Shown here: positions 18,948 through 28,367 of the stretch, one piece after another
Layout: every line of letters begins with the position of its first letter
Numbering within the stretch: the first letter of the stretch is position 1
Assembly: GCA_003223325.1 (NCBI GenBank)
Contig: QHYS01000332.1
Location: forward strand, 1-40,800
DNA: 40,800 bases
Reading direction: 5' to 3'
Source: Acidobacteriota bacterium
Lineage (GTDB): Bacteria > Acidobacteriota > Terriglobia > Acidiferrales > UBA7541
The notes under the pieces: model-generated
What the model was told of the DNA's origin: nothing
Database searches by the model: none
Seen by the model: only the letters and a program-made list of their open reading frames with translations
Made by a program: the position numbers and the translations under genes

Positions 18948-19657
18948 TTTACTTCACCCGCGCGGAGCAGCTCGAGCGCCTGCGCCGCCGCGGATTGTTC
19001 GGCTTCCTTCTTATTGGAACCTATGCCGGTCGCGTTCACCAGCCCGGGCACATCCACTCGCATCCAGAAGGTCTTCTGATGATCAGGCCCGGCCTCACGG
19101 ACCACTGCATACCGGGCCGAAGGCAATCCTTTCGCCTGAAGAAATTCCTGTAGCGTGGACTTATGGTCGGCTAACTCCAGCCCGCTTCCTTCCACCCCAA
19201 TGGTCGCGTCCAGCAGGGCCCGCTTCACAAACTCCCGCGCCGCAGCAAGACCTGCGTCCAGATAAATCGCCGCCACCAGAGCCTCAAACGCGTCGGCGAG
19301 CAACGCGGGCTTCTCTCTCCCACCGGTTTTTTCCTCGCCTTTGCCGAGGCGGAGGTAATTGCCCAAGGCCAAACGACGCGCCGCAATACAGAGCGACGCC
19401 GCGCTTACCAATCGTGCGCGGCTCTTGGACAATTGTCCCTCGCTCCAGGTCGCAAAGGTGTCGACCAGATACTCGCTGACCAGCATCCCGAGCACGGAGT
19501 CTCCCAAATATTCGAGCTGCTCGTTATCGGGACGAATCCGAGCCGTAGCGCCTTCGGGCACAGCGGAGCGGTGAGTGAGCGCCCGCTCCAAGAGTTGCGG
19601 CTGGCGGAACCGGTAGCCAATAGCTTGCTCCAGTTCGTGCAGCCGATGTCCACCCAT
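18944..19657 (-). CDS. rnc: Ribonuclease III
   Basis: A 237-residue double-strand-specific endoribonuclease used in rRNA and mRNA processing. The signature NEQLEYLGDSVL is at residues 45-56 (catalytic Glu49 and Asp53 region). The second acidic pair is Asp122 and Glu125 in ADAFEALVAAIYLD. The C-terminal double-stranded RNA-binding domain starts near residue 162 (HKSTLQEFLQAKGLPSARYA) and ends with IGSNKKEAEQSAAAQALELL. Length is normal for the family. Linkage to lepB is common in bacteria. Confidence 0.97.
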   Translation of the reverse strand: MGGHRLHELEQAIGYRFRQPQLLERALTHRSAVPEGATARIRPDNEQLEYLGDSVLGMLVSEYLVDTFATWSEGQLSKSRARLVSAASLCIAARRLALGNYLRLGKGEEKTGGREKPALLADAFEALVAAIYLDAGLAAAREFVKRALLDATIGVEGSGLELADHKSTLQEFLQAKGLPSARYAVVREAGPDHQKTFWMRVDVPGLVNATGIGSNKKEAEQSAAAQALELLRAGEVK

Positions 19658-19671
19658 CGGCGCGACAGAAT

Positions 19672-20511
19672 TTATTTGGGCGCCTCCAGGCTATTCTGTG
19701 ACTTCTTCTTAACATCTTCGAGACCAGCCTTGCACTGCGCTTGCAGCGGACCCGCCGTGGAACACTTCGTAAATGAGGTGATCGCGTCAGTAAAATGACT
19801 GGTCAGTTGGTTGGCGACACCCAAAAGATAAAAATCAACGGGATCAGGAGTGGCCGACAGCTCTACCGATTGATTGAGCTCGCCGATAGCGTCATCGTAC
19901 TTACCGGTCTTTACCTCGGCAACGCCTATGCCATCGTGGCACATGGCTAACTTTTCGTTCTTGGCCTTAGTAAACGCGGCGTCGTCCATTTCCTCCGGCT
20001 TGGGCATGGTAGCCAGCAGTTGGATACCGTGCTTGGCGTAATCCTGAGCTTTCGCGAGTTGCTGGGCAGCGTCCGGCGTTTGGGCGGTCACCCGGCGAGG
20101 GATGGCCCAGGCGAGCAGCGGCAGAACGTCGACGTTGTCGGGATTGATTTCCACGGCCTTGGTCCCGGCGGTAACCATCTTATCGGCCTGATTGGTATTG
20201 AGATAAGCAGAAGCGAGCTCAGAATAGACTGCGCCAGCGTAAATACTCATCGGAAACTTGGCAAGAAAACCTTCGCCGACTTCGATCATTTTTGAAGGAT
20301 CCCCGGTGCGGGCGTCGTAGACCTCCTTGTAGGCCTTTAGTTCGTCTTTGCCCGCCGCCCCGCTCTGCTCGCCGGGCTTGGTCTGATCGAGCGAACTGTT
20401 GCCCTGATCTTTCTGATCTTTCTTATTTTTCTGATTCTGGGCCCAAGCGACAGACATCAAGGAAAAACTCAGCAGAACAAGTGCGCTCGCCTTCGCTATG
20501 GAATGCCTCAT
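19672..20511 (-). CDS. Exported TPR-like protein
   Basis: A 279-residue protein. A signal peptide (residues 1-25, ending SVAWAQ) is followed by a charged linker rich in K, Q and D. Helical repeats then resemble tetratricopeptide units (SIYAGAVYSELASAYLNTNQ, KYDDAIGELNQSVELS, HFTDAITSFTKCSTAG). It is probably a periplasmic or outer-membrane-associated interaction protein; partners are unknown. The start has a good Shine-Dalgarno, AGGAG 7 bases before the ATG. It ends 14 bases before rnc. Confidence 0.8.
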   Translation of the reverse strand: MRHSIAKASALVLLSFSLMSVAWAQNQKNKKDQKDQGNSSLDQTKPGEQSGAAGKDELKAYKEVYDARTGDPSKMIEVGEGFLAKFPMSIYAGAVYSELASAYLNTNQADKMVTAGTKAVEINPDNVDVLPLLAWAIPRRVTAQTPDAAQQLAKAQDYAKHGIQLLATMPKPEEMDDAAFTKAKNEKLAMCHDGIGVAEVKTGKYDDAIGELNQSVELSATPDPVDFYLLGVANQLTSHFTDAITSFTKCSTAGPLQAQCKAGLEDVKKKSQNSLEAPK

Positions 20512-20589
20512 TACAGCTCTCCTTCTTTGATTTTCCGGGGCCGCCGATAGGCGGACTCGGCCGTTCTACGATCATATAACTCCCGAGCT

Positions 20590-22164
20590 TCATTCCGGCG
20601 GCCGTTTGCTTACCGTCGGCTGGTATGCTTGCTCGATGCCGTGCCGAGCAGCCGAACGCGCCGTTTCCGACGCATTGTCAATGGCCAAAGCAGCACGATA
20701 CTCCTGTAGCGCCTGTTCGCGATCTTCTTCCAAATCGTGCATGCGCCCAAGATAGATGTGCGACCAGGCAAGGGTAGCAGGGTCGGGCCGCATCACCGCT
20801 GAATCTGCGTAAGCTGCGGCCACCACCTGCTCGAAGAGCGCTCTGGCATGTTCGGCGTCCCCCTGCAACACCGAAGCAACCGCCAATCCGTAGAGGGCAC
20901 GCGGCAGTCCGGGACTCTTCTCCAGGATTCGCTCGAACGCCTCCGCGGCCGCTACCGCATTTCGCTCTGCAATCATACGCTCAGCGGCGCTCAACTCCGC
21001 TTCCAAATTGAAAGCAGCATTTCCTGCATTCTGTTTTTTCGCTCCAAGGCCCTCAGCCCTTTCGCGGGCTGGTTCGGCGTCGGATGCCGGCGCAAATTTC
21101 ACGGTTTCGAGCCGCTGTTGCTCAGAAATCACATCAATAGAAGTGACCAGATCCGGAAAATAGAGGTCCATAGCTGGCTCGGAGCTCTCAAATTTGGCAA
21201 GCGCTTTGAGCAGTGGCCGGATCAAGACGTAACCATTGGCTTCGGCAAGGTTTACCTCATCGGCAAGCTGTGCGGGTGGCAACCGGCGCACTCGAAACTC
21301 CACGGCACGAACGAAGCATTCGTCAAAAAAAGATGTGAGATCGCTGCGGTATTCATAGGGAAGATTGGGAGCGCGGCCAGCGTAAAACAGCAGCCGTTGT
21401 TCGCCTACCAGCTTTTCGCGATAACGAATGGGCAGTGGGTCCAGCAAGTAATGCAAGAATGCATGGCGCATCAGGTCAAAAGAAGGCGACGCGGGATTGA
21501 TGACCACAACATAGCGGTCTCCGATGTTGCGCACATTCGTTTCGTTGCCGACCATGGGCTCTACATACACCCGGAAGGTTCGCACTCCTGGACGGATGAT
21601 TTCTCGAAGATAAGCGGTGGAGGCCAGGACGATTCGTCCGAGTGGCTCGCGGAAACCGGACGCAGCGCGCTCATAGGCGGGCTCGAATTGGCGCCAGAGC
21701 TGTTCAATTTGTGCTTCTTCGTAAAAATTTGCGAGCACCTCGCTAAAACCATCGAGGGTCAGCACACCTGGCGGCAATTGGTCGCGTTTAAGGGAGAGCT
21801 CGAATTTCGGCGCCGGCCCGGCGATCAAAGCAAAAGTTATGAAGCGGGAGAGAGTTGCCCCGGAGTCACCCAGGGCATGTTGGTGATAGTAATCGCGCAA
21901 TGCTTCAGTTGCAGGGCCGTGGAGCGAACGCAAGTGGGTTCGCAACTGCGCCAAATCCGGAGTCCCCGGAGCCGCATCGGCTCCGAAACCCACAGCGACG
22001 AGAGCGCACATGGTGGCAAAAACCTGAGGGTTGGCTTCGACGTCGATGGGGCCCGTCGACTCGCCCTGCGGGGAAGCCGCTTCGAGAGAAGCCGGAACCG
22101 CCCACAGGCAAGCCGCAAAAGAAAGCAGCAGGGCCCCGATCCAGCTCAATCGGGCCGACGCCAC
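20590..22164 (-). CDS. Exported TPR-containing protein of unknown function
   Basis: About 524 residues. From the GTG at 22164 the protein begins with a signal peptide (ASARLSWIGALLLSFAACLW). The middle part (LMRHAFLHYLLDPLPIRYRE) resembles a zinc-protease-like HxxxH arrangement but lacks a clear active site. Residues in the last third are TPR-like helices (AERMIAERNAVAAAEAFERI, LPRALYGLAVASVLQGDAEH, AWSHIYLGRMHDLEEDREQA). The frame is open upstream to a TTG at 22257, which would add a 31-residue basic stretch before the signal peptide, so the shorter start is preferred. It is the first gene of the minus-strand block. Confidence 0.75.
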   Translation of the reverse strand: MASARLSWIGALLLSFAACLWAVPASLEAASPQGESTGPIDVEANPQVFATMCALVAVGFGADAAPGTPDLAQLRTHLRSLHGPATEALRDYYHQHALGDSGATLSRFITFALIAGPAPKFELSLKRDQLPPGVLTLDGFSEVLANFYEEAQIEQLWRQFEPAYERAASGFREPLGRIVLASTAYLREIIRPGVRTFRVYVEPMVGNETNVRNIGDRYVVVINPASPSFDLMRHAFLHYLLDPLPIRYREKLVGEQRLLFYAGRAPNLPYEYRSDLTSFFDECFVRAVEFRVRRLPPAQLADEVNLAEANGYVLIRPLLKALAKFESSEPAMDLYFPDLVTSIDVISEQQRLETVKFAPASDAEPARERAEGLGAKKQNAGNAAFNLEAELSAAERMIAERNAVAAAEAFERILEKSPGLPRALYGLAVASVLQGDAEHARALFEQVVAAAYADSAVMRPDPATLAWSHIYLGRMHDLEEDREQALQEYRAALAIDNASETARSAARHGIEQAYQPTVSKRPPE

Positions 22165-22632
22165 ACGATAGCTGATCTTCGCGGGTATATCCGACCTCGT
22201 GCCGCCGACTTTTCTGTGGCTGAAGACCCATGACCAGAGTCTGCGGCGGACGGCCAAACCACGTCTGACCTCGGAATACGCAGCAGAGATCAGCGTATTC
22301 GCGTGCTTCCAATTTACAAGGCGACCCGCAGAAGGTCAAGAATTAGGGCGAAGCCGAATGATTCCTTTCCGGATTCGACCGGCATAGTCAGAAGGTCGGC
22401 ATAGTGCCGGAACATGTTCTCCGGCCATATATCAATCCCTTTATGCTCTGATCGTTCTTTCTGGGATTTTCATGTGACCGCTTATTTCCTCTCACACCTG
22501 CGCGCGCAGCCTTCCGCCGTCGCCTGCTCGCGCTGATGCTGATCGCCGCCAGTGTCCGCTCATCGTCCGTCAAATTCGCCAGAAATCCGAACCCTCTCAC
22601 GCAATCGGACGTGATTCTCTCGAGGTCAATGC

Positions 22633-22941
22633 TTGGTAGTGAAACATCTCTATCCCAGTCCTTATATAGCGTGGATACCGGCGCATGCAGGGCTTGTCCG
22701 GCGTGCCGCCCCCCTTTCGCAGACGCAGATTCGCATCTGGGCAGAAGTCGCGAAATTCAGCAGTTTCACCGAGGACGACATCCACGGCGAACACGATTTC
22801 GGAGTTTTCAGAACCGAAGGCGTACAGGAAAAGATTTTCTGGAAGATCGACTACTATGCCGACATCACGTCGGCCGCAGACAGGAAGGCTTGGTTTTCAC
22901 CACGAAGAATGAAACACTGTAGATCACCGACCTGCTGTTGA
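22633..22941 (+). pseudogene. DUF3768-like gene relic
   Basis: One frame reads KFSSFTEDDIHGEHDFGVFR and then IFWKIDYYADI, which matches the conserved core of DUF3768 (F.DFTEDNDPHGEHDFG...WKIDYYD). The family's N-terminal start and its C-terminal tail are missing. Near 22893 coding character passes to another frame (EGLVFTTKNETL, then a stop). DUF3768 is often found on plasmids and in accessory regions, so this is probably a remnant of transferred DNA. Bases 22258-22632 and 22942-23087 hold nothing else I can support. Confidence 0.5.
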
Positions 22942-23087
22942 AGAAGCACCTTCGCGAGAAGTTGAAAGTTGTGATTGTGAACGGCAATCTGCACAACCGG
23001 AGGTTTCGCGCAGGCTGAATTGGCCATGTTCCTACTCAGAACTATGATCTCGGGCAGGGTAACGAGGAATTGGGCCGGCCGATGGCC

Positions 23088-23804
23088 TCACCCGCGTACG
23101 CGGATTTGGCTGAAGCTCAGGATCACACGGCCACCGGAGGTAGGGCGGCCAAAGCTCATCTGCGGGCGAAATCGCGAGAAAAACAACACCTGTTCGAGCT
23201 CGCGCTGCGTGTTTTCATCCAGCTGACTGGAAATCACACGATAGCTTACCGCCTGACCACCGGCGTCTACCATGGCTTCGACGAGAAGCGGATGCTGTCC
23301 ACCGGTGCGGGTCATCTCTTCGAGTTCAGACATCTGAAATCCGGCCAACGCCTCCAGCCGAGCCGGCTGCAACAGGTTCGTCGGCGAATCGGGCGTCGCT
23401 GCTCCCACTGGCATGCCCGCGCCCAAAACCTGGTAAACCAAGGCAAAAACAAACAAAGCCACCACGATGCCACCGGTCGCGGGCAAAGCAAGCGGCTCAA
23501 ATATATTCTCCAGCATAAGCTCCAAGCGATCCTTGCTCCGACGCAGACGTCCTCCAAAACCGCCTAGTGCGCGTGCGCTCGATACCGCTGCGCGGATGCG
23601 CACTCCCAGTTCCGGCGGAGGCGCTGGTCGCGCCGTTAAGGACACCATCCGCTGTATGCGCCGATGCCGCTCCAGTTCGCGACGGCAGGAGGGGCAAGTT
23701 TCAAGATGCGAGCCAATACGGGCATGTCCCTCAGGACCCAGGGAGTCCGGCAGAGCGCCGTCAAGGTATCCGGGCAACAATCGCATCACTCGACCGCAGG
23801 TCAT
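23088..23804 (-). CDS. Anti-sigma factor with zinc-finger (zf-HC2) domain
   Basis: About 238 residues. The N-terminal zinc-binding anti-sigma domain reads MRLLPGYLDGALPDSLGPEG then HLETCPSCRRELERH, giving the HxxxCxxC signature, with an earlier Cys at residue 3. A single transmembrane helix (GGIVVALFVFALVYQVLGAG) is followed by a periplasmic domain. Such proteins hold their ECF sigma factor inactive until an envelope signal is received. The ATG at 23804 has GGAG inside the last codons of the sigma gene; a GTG at 23819 would overlap that gene by 11 bases. Pairing with the adjacent sigma gene is strong context evidence. Confidence 0.85.
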   Translation of the reverse strand: MTCGRVMRLLPGYLDGALPDSLGPEGHARIGSHLETCPSCRRELERHRRIQRMVSLTARPAPPPELGVRIRAAVSSARALGGFGGRLRRSKDRLELMLENIFEPLALPATGGIVVALFVFALVYQVLGAGMPVGAATPDSPTNLLQPARLEALAGFQMSELEEMTRTGGQHPLLVEAMVDAGGQAVSYRVISSQLDENTQRELEQVLFFSRFRPQMSFGRPTSGGRVILSFSQIRVRG

Positions 23805-23808
23805 ATTC

Positions 23809-24459
23809 TTAGTCTCCACACTTCATGCGGGTGACCGCCAAAAATCCCGCATGGGGAAGCGTTTTGCGGGGCACCAAAACCGGTTCGAGGATTTCCCGCA
23901 GCATCCGGCGTCCGCGCAAAATGCGAGACTTCACGGTACCCACAGAAACATCCAGGACCTCGGCTACCTCTTCATAGGAGAGGCCCTCCAAGTCACGTAG
24001 GATGACTGCCATGCGAAATACAGGAGGCACTTCTCCCAATGCGTGCTGAACCGCGTCCTGAATTTCACGACTGGCGACCTCATCGAACGGAGACGCGCCC
24101 GTACCCTCGAAATCGCCCGAGCCGTCGAGCTTCTCCTCGATCGAACTCTGGAATCGCAAATGACGCCAGAACCAACGCCGGTAATTCAAACTTTCGCGCA
24201 CCGCGATGCGGTACAGCCAAGTCTTGAGCGAGCTGCCCTGACGGAATGCCCGAATGCCGCGATATGCCTTTAGAAACACCTCTTGCGTCACGTCAGCAGC
24301 ATCGTTCGGATTGCGCAATATCCCCGCTATAACGGCGTAGACCGGGCCGTGATAGTAAGTCACAAGCCAATCGAAAGCCGCCTCGGAGCCGCTGCGCAAC
24401 TCCGTCATGATCTCGGCTTCGTCCTGAGGCCAGGCGAGGACGCGTGCCAAGTCAGACAC
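23809..24459 (-). CDS. ECF RNA polymerase sigma factor
   Basis: A 216-residue protein. The sigma-2 domain contains DAADVTQEVFLKAYRGI and the tail TWLYRIAVRESLNYRRWFWR. The sigma-4 helix-turn-helix is LEGLSYEEVAEVLDVSVGTV followed by KSRILRGRRML. It directs RNA polymerase to an alternative promoter set, probably for envelope or nutrient stress. GTG at 24459 is chosen because GAGAGG lies about 9 bases upstream; the longer TTG start at 24465 would crowd this site. It is followed at once by a zf-HC2 anti-sigma gene. Confidence 0.93.
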   Translation of the reverse strand: MSDLARVLAWPQDEAEIMTELRSGSEAAFDWLVTYYHGPVYAVIAGILRNPNDAADVTQEVFLKAYRGIRAFRQGSSLKTWLYRIAVRESLNYRRWFWRHLRFQSSIEEKLDGSGDFEGTGASPFDEVASREIQDAVQHALGEVPPVFRMAVILRDLEGLSYEEVAEVLDVSVGTVKSRILRGRRMLREILEPVLVPRKTLPHAGFLAVTRMKCGD

Positions 24460-24502
24460 GACCAACCACCTCTCCGTTCCCTCCCAACATCGAACCTCAA
24501 GA

Positions 24503-24521
24503 CGACCTGCCGTTCAGGTCG
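24503..24521. repeat. Short inverted repeat upstream of the sigma factor gene
   Basis: CGACCTG (24503-24509) and CAGGTCG (24515-24521) form a perfect 7-base stem around CCGTT. It lies 44 bases upstream of the sigma start. It could be an operator or a hairpin in the 5' leader; no T-run follows on either strand. Confidence 0.3.
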
Positions 24522-24683
24522 CGCCGCCTGGTTCGGATGCTGCGGAAACTCCTATAGCATTAGACACCAACTATGACAGCGATGTTCCCCCACCTCTTTG
24601 CATTCTCGCGCGTCCGTAGCCTATTTGCAAATGGAGCTCGAGGGGGCAAAGGTCGCCCCAACAGCTGTTCGATGCTCAGGCCG

Positions 24684-27600
24684 TCACCAGATCAGTTTGA
24701 GCGCAAGCTGGATTTGCCGGGAGGTGGTTTGCGTGGAGGTAATTAGGCCTGCGCTCGAAACAGGCAGCCCGCCCTGATCGAATACGGCCAGGTTTTGGGT
24801 TGGGGAGGCGAAATTGGCGCGGTTGAGAATGTTAAAGAACTCCGCCCGGAACTGAGCATTGAAATTTTCAGAAATGTGCTTCACGGGATTGTTCTTGAAG
24901 ATCGAGAAATCCAGATTCGATACCCCTGGCCCGATAAGACTATTCCGACCCAAGTTCCCCCAGCGGTTGGCGCCCGGAAACGCGAGACATTGAGTTTTGA
25001 TATAGGTGTCGGGGTTGCCGGGATCGGTCAGCGTGGTGCATCCCGGCCCTGCGGCAAAATTGGGCCGCTCGCTCGTCTCGTCTAATTTCATCCCCGCAGG
25101 ATCGCCGCCCAGAATGGGCGTAAAAGGCTGCCCGGTACTCGCCTTGTAGACGCCGCCGAACTGCCAGCCAGTCAGAGGCCATTTCAGAAGGCCCGAACTC
25201 GACGCCGGACTGGGCAGCTCCCAAGTGAAGCTCAGCACGAATGTCTGCGCAATGTTGAAGTCCGAGAGCCCGCGGGAAGTCCGCTGATCGAAGAACAATT
25301 GGTTGAAAAGTCCGTTCGGGAAAGCATCATCGGCTTCCGTAGCAGATAAAGTATCGATGCTCTTGCCCCAAGTGTAGGCGGCATGGAACTCAATTCCGTG
25401 GCCCACGCGCTTTGCAAGGTCTGCCTGGAGGGCATGGTAAAAAGAATCGCCCTGCCAAATGGTGGAATCGATGCGGCCGAAATTTGGGTTGAGCGTTTGG
25501 GTGGTCGCTGTTGACGGAAACACATACCCTGTCGGGGTGAGCGTGGGCAGCACCATATCGATATTATCCATGCGATAGGGCAGATGCACTCCCCGCGATC
25601 CCACGTAGCCGACCGTAAGCGCGAGCGTGGACGACAGCTCGCGTGCCACACTCAGATTCCATTGCATGACATAATTGCGCTTAGGTTTTTGCTCTATATA
25701 GGTACCCAGCCCAGAGCCTGGCTTCTGGCTGAATTGTGCATAAGCGCCCGTGGGGAACGTGCTTGCAGGCAGGACATTGGCGTAGACAGAATTTACAAAC
25801 GGCACCGCGCGCTGGAAGGAGAGATTGAATTCGTAGGGCAGCGGCAGCACGTCGAAAATACCGAAGCCACTGCGCACCAGAGTTTTTCCACCGCGCGGAT
25901 TCCAAGCGAACCCGATGCGCGGCTCGAGATTCCGAAGCGTCGGATTGTGAAAGAATGGCGCGCCCACGCGCGGCACCGCATCCGTCAGGTTCTGCAGGTT
26001 GGAAATGCGATTATGCGCCTCGGTAGGCACGGTCACCATTTCATAGCGCATGCCGGCATTGAAGATGAAATTCCTTCGCAGCCGAATATCGTCTTGGAAA
26101 TAAGCGCCGACGAGGGTTTCTCGCAATCCGACATCCGGCAGTGCGGGAGTATGGAGTCCTTGGAAGACTCGGGGCCGATTCGTCAGGAAATCCGAGAGTG
26201 AGTCGAATCGGAAGACGCCATTTACATTGCCGGTCGATAACTCATTACTCTGCATCCGTTCTACCACGCCTCCGAGACTTATCGCATGTACGCCGCGGGT
26301 AAGAAAAAAATCGTCACCACCCTGAAAGGAATTCCATGCCAACGACCTGTTAAAACCTTGCGGCGTAGGGCCTCCCGTGAAATCCGTCACCCCGGGTACC
26401 GCGCGCACTCCACCCACAAATTCTCCGGGCACGAAACCATAATTGGAATCAACTATCAGCGGATTTATCACGCTGGATACTCTCCCTACAGTTCCCACCG
26501 CGCGGCTAAAGCCGAAGCGGGCTGCATTCAGGGAATTCGCGCTGAATACGTGCTGTTCGTGAAGCGTTGCCACCTGGCGCGCCGAAGCTATGTCGGAGTG
26601 TAATTCATTGAACTCGTCGGGCTGCACGGTCTTGGAGCTGTCGCGCATGTACGTCGGCTGCCCGGCGAAGGTAAAGATTCCTGTATCACCGCCACCTAAT
26701 AGGGGGCCATTGGGGAAGGGGTAAAAGGCGTTCAGGAATCGCCTAACTGCCGGATCCACCGATACTGTCCCCGTGGAGAGTTGCCCAGTGCGCGCGGCCG
26801 GGGAAGGAACCGTGTCCACCGTGGTCAAACCCAGCGATTGGCGCAATCCTTCGTAGTCCCCAAAGATAAACGTGCGGTCCTTTTGTATAGGGCCGCCTGC
26901 CGAGCCGCCAAACTGGTTGCGTTTGAAAGGGGGAGTCGCTCCGTCAAAAAAGTTCCGCGCATCGAGAGCGCTGTTGCGAAGAAATTCGTATACGTCGCCA
27001 TGAAAAGCGTTCGTCCCCGAGCGGGTTACAGCATTGATGATGCCTCCCGAAGTCCTTCCATACTCCGCGGGATAATTGCTCCCCAGGACGGAGATCTGCT
27101 CCACGGCGTCGATGCCGAGATTGTCGCCTAGCACACTGCCCGGAGCCCCGTTCGCGTAGTCATTGATGCTGATTCCATCTAAACGGTAGCTGTTCTGATC
27201 CGGCCTGGCCCCAGAGATGCTCACCGGTGCGCCAAATCCGCGATCAACATTGCCGCCGCCGGTCGCGCTGCCCGTTTGAACGCCGGTTACTCCCGCCTGC
27301 AGCGTGACCAGTGCCGCCCAATCGCGCCCGTTCAGCGGACTTTCACGGACCGTAGACGCATTCACGTTATCCGCCGCGGAAGACTGGCTGATCGATGCGG
27401 GAGGGGCCGTTGTTTTGACGATCTTGTTCGGATCGCCGGGCCGCATCACGATATTGAGGACGCGCTCCGTCCCGACTCCAACGGTAATGGTCGTCCACAT
27501 CTGAGTGATGAAACCCGGGGCGGAAACCGTGATTTCATAAACGGCCGGCGGCAAGTCGGGGAGATTGTAGACGCCGTCGTTGTCCGTGGTGACTTTCCTG

Positions 27601-27809
27601 GAAACTGTTTCGGCTACGTCGCTCAGCAAGACACGAACCCCCGGCATCATTCCCCCAGCCTCCCGGGTTATCGTGCCGCTGATCGATCCTCCGGTCGCTT
27701 GCGCTGTGGCCATCCCAGGCACAGCACACGCAGACATGAGACAAAACCCGATCCCAGCGATCGTTGATTTTGTTAAGGAACTGGACACGCTTTTTGGCTC
27801 CACTTTCAT
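24684..27809 (-). CDS. TonB-dependent receptor, Oar-like, with carboxypeptidase regulatory domain
   Basis: A 1041-residue outer-membrane protein. A signal peptide of about 37 residues ends in GMATAQA. Residues about 40-122 form a carboxypeptidase-regulatory-like beta domain (GSISGTITREAGGMMPGVRV, then DGVYNLPDLPPAVYEITVSA). The plug follows (SPLNGRDWAALVTLQAGVTG, RLDGISINDYANG, EYGRTSGGIINAVTRSGTNA). The rest is a large beta-barrel ending in an aromatic residue (LALKLIW). Such receptors are abundant in Acidobacteriota and take up large substrates, often oligosaccharides. The ligand is not visible here. The ATG has only a weak Shine-Dalgarno. No SusD-like partner or carbohydrate enzyme lies next to it. 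Confidence 0.95.
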   Translation of the reverse strand: MKVEPKSVSSSLTKSTIAGIGFCLMSACAVPGMATAQATGGSISGTITREAGGMMPGVRVLLSDVAETVSRKVTTDNDGVYNLPDLPPAVYEITVSAPGFITQMWTTITVGVGTERVLNIVMRPGDPNKIVKTTAPPASISQSSAADNVNASTVRESPLNGRDWAALVTLQAGVTGVQTGSATGGGNVDRGFGAPVSISGARPDQNSYRLDGISINDYANGAPGSVLGDNLGIDAVEQISVLGSNYPAEYGRTSGGIINAVTRSGTNAFHGDVYEFLRNSALDARNFFDGATPPFKRNQFGGSAGGPIQKDRTFIFGDYEGLRQSLGLTTVDTVPSPAARTGQLSTGTVSVDPAVRRFLNAFYPFPNGPLLGGGDTGIFTFAGQPTYMRDSSKTVQPDEFNELHSDIASARQVATLHEQHVFSANSLNAARFGFSRAVGTVGRVSSVINPLIVDSNYGFVPGEFVGGVRAVPGVTDFTGGPTPQGFNRSLAWNSFQGGDDFFLTRGVHAISLGGVVERMQSNELSTGNVNGVFRFDSLSDFLTNRPRVFQGLHTPALPDVGLRETLVGAYFQDDIRLRRNFIFNAGMRYEMVTVPTEAHNRISNLQNLTDAVPRVGAPFFHNPTLRNLEPRIGFAWNPRGGKTLVRSGFGIFDVLPLPYEFNLSFQRAVPFVNSVYANVLPASTFPTGAYAQFSQKPGSGLGTYIEQKPKRNYVMQWNLSVARELSSTLALTVGYVGSRGVHLPYRMDNIDMVLPTLTPTGYVFPSTATTQTLNPNFGRIDSTIWQGDSFYHALQADLAKRVGHGIEFHAAYTWGKSIDTLSATEADDAFPNGLFNQLFFDQRTSRGLSDFNIAQTFVLSFTWELPSPASSSGLLKWPLTGWQFGGVYKASTGQPFTPILGGDPAGMKLDETSERPNFAAGPGCTTLTDPGNPDTYIKTQCLAFPGANRWGNLGRNSLIGPGVSNLDFSIFKNNPVKHISENFNAQFRAEFFNILNRANFASPTQNLAVFDQGGLPVSSAGLITSTQTTSRQIQLALKLIW

Positions 27810-28367
27810 CTTGATAGACGATCGGGGACAATCCCCCTCGGTCCTGCGCGACTGCCGACAAAGCTATCACGGAAGGCTTAATTGGACATTAGCCAGGCGG
27901 GGCCGTCCTGATCTTTTGAGACAACTGCCCTGCTGGCCCTCGTAGAAAACGAACCACCCATCTCCTTGTGGGGTTCTCTACGTGCACCCCAAATAACCAC
28001 ACAGCCGCGCGAACGCGAGTCTAGTCCCCGTCGCAAGTAAGAGTCAGCGTAAGGGGGGTAGTACACTTCGCGGAAAACTCGGCTACACCCCTGCGTTTGC
28101 GATGCAGCGTTGAGTCTGGTCCCATCACAATTAGCTATCCAATGCGGTGAGGGGTTATGGGAGCACCCCCTGAAATTGGCCCACCCACTGGCGAGTTAAT
28201 TAGTTAGTTAGCACATGCTAATTCGCACTTTCCGAGAATCCCGTTCGTTTTTTTTCGGGAACTGAGGTCTTACGGCGGCTTCTCGGAGTGTTCGGTTGCG
28301 GCCCTTTCTAGCCCGTTGTATCTTCCGAACCACGTAATTCCGGATAGCCTAGGTTAATGTACAGCGG
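27810..28367. other. Gene-free region between divergent genes
   Basis: The 558 bases between the minus-strand receptor and the plus-strand BrkB gene hold no convincing frame. A stretch at about 28160-28190 (CACCCCCTGAAATTGGCCCA) looks like an insertion-sequence end but has no visible partner. TAGTTAGTTAG repeats occur near 28199-28210. TCCCG/CGGGA arms flank a T8 run near 28240. Confidence 0.3.

Noticed and set aside
20848-22233. 461-codon plus-strand frame opposite the TPR gene
   Set aside because: It lies fully antisense to a protein with a signal peptide and TPR-like repeats; its own sequence has no domain character and many Cys/His/Gln-rich runs typical of GC-skewed shadow frames.
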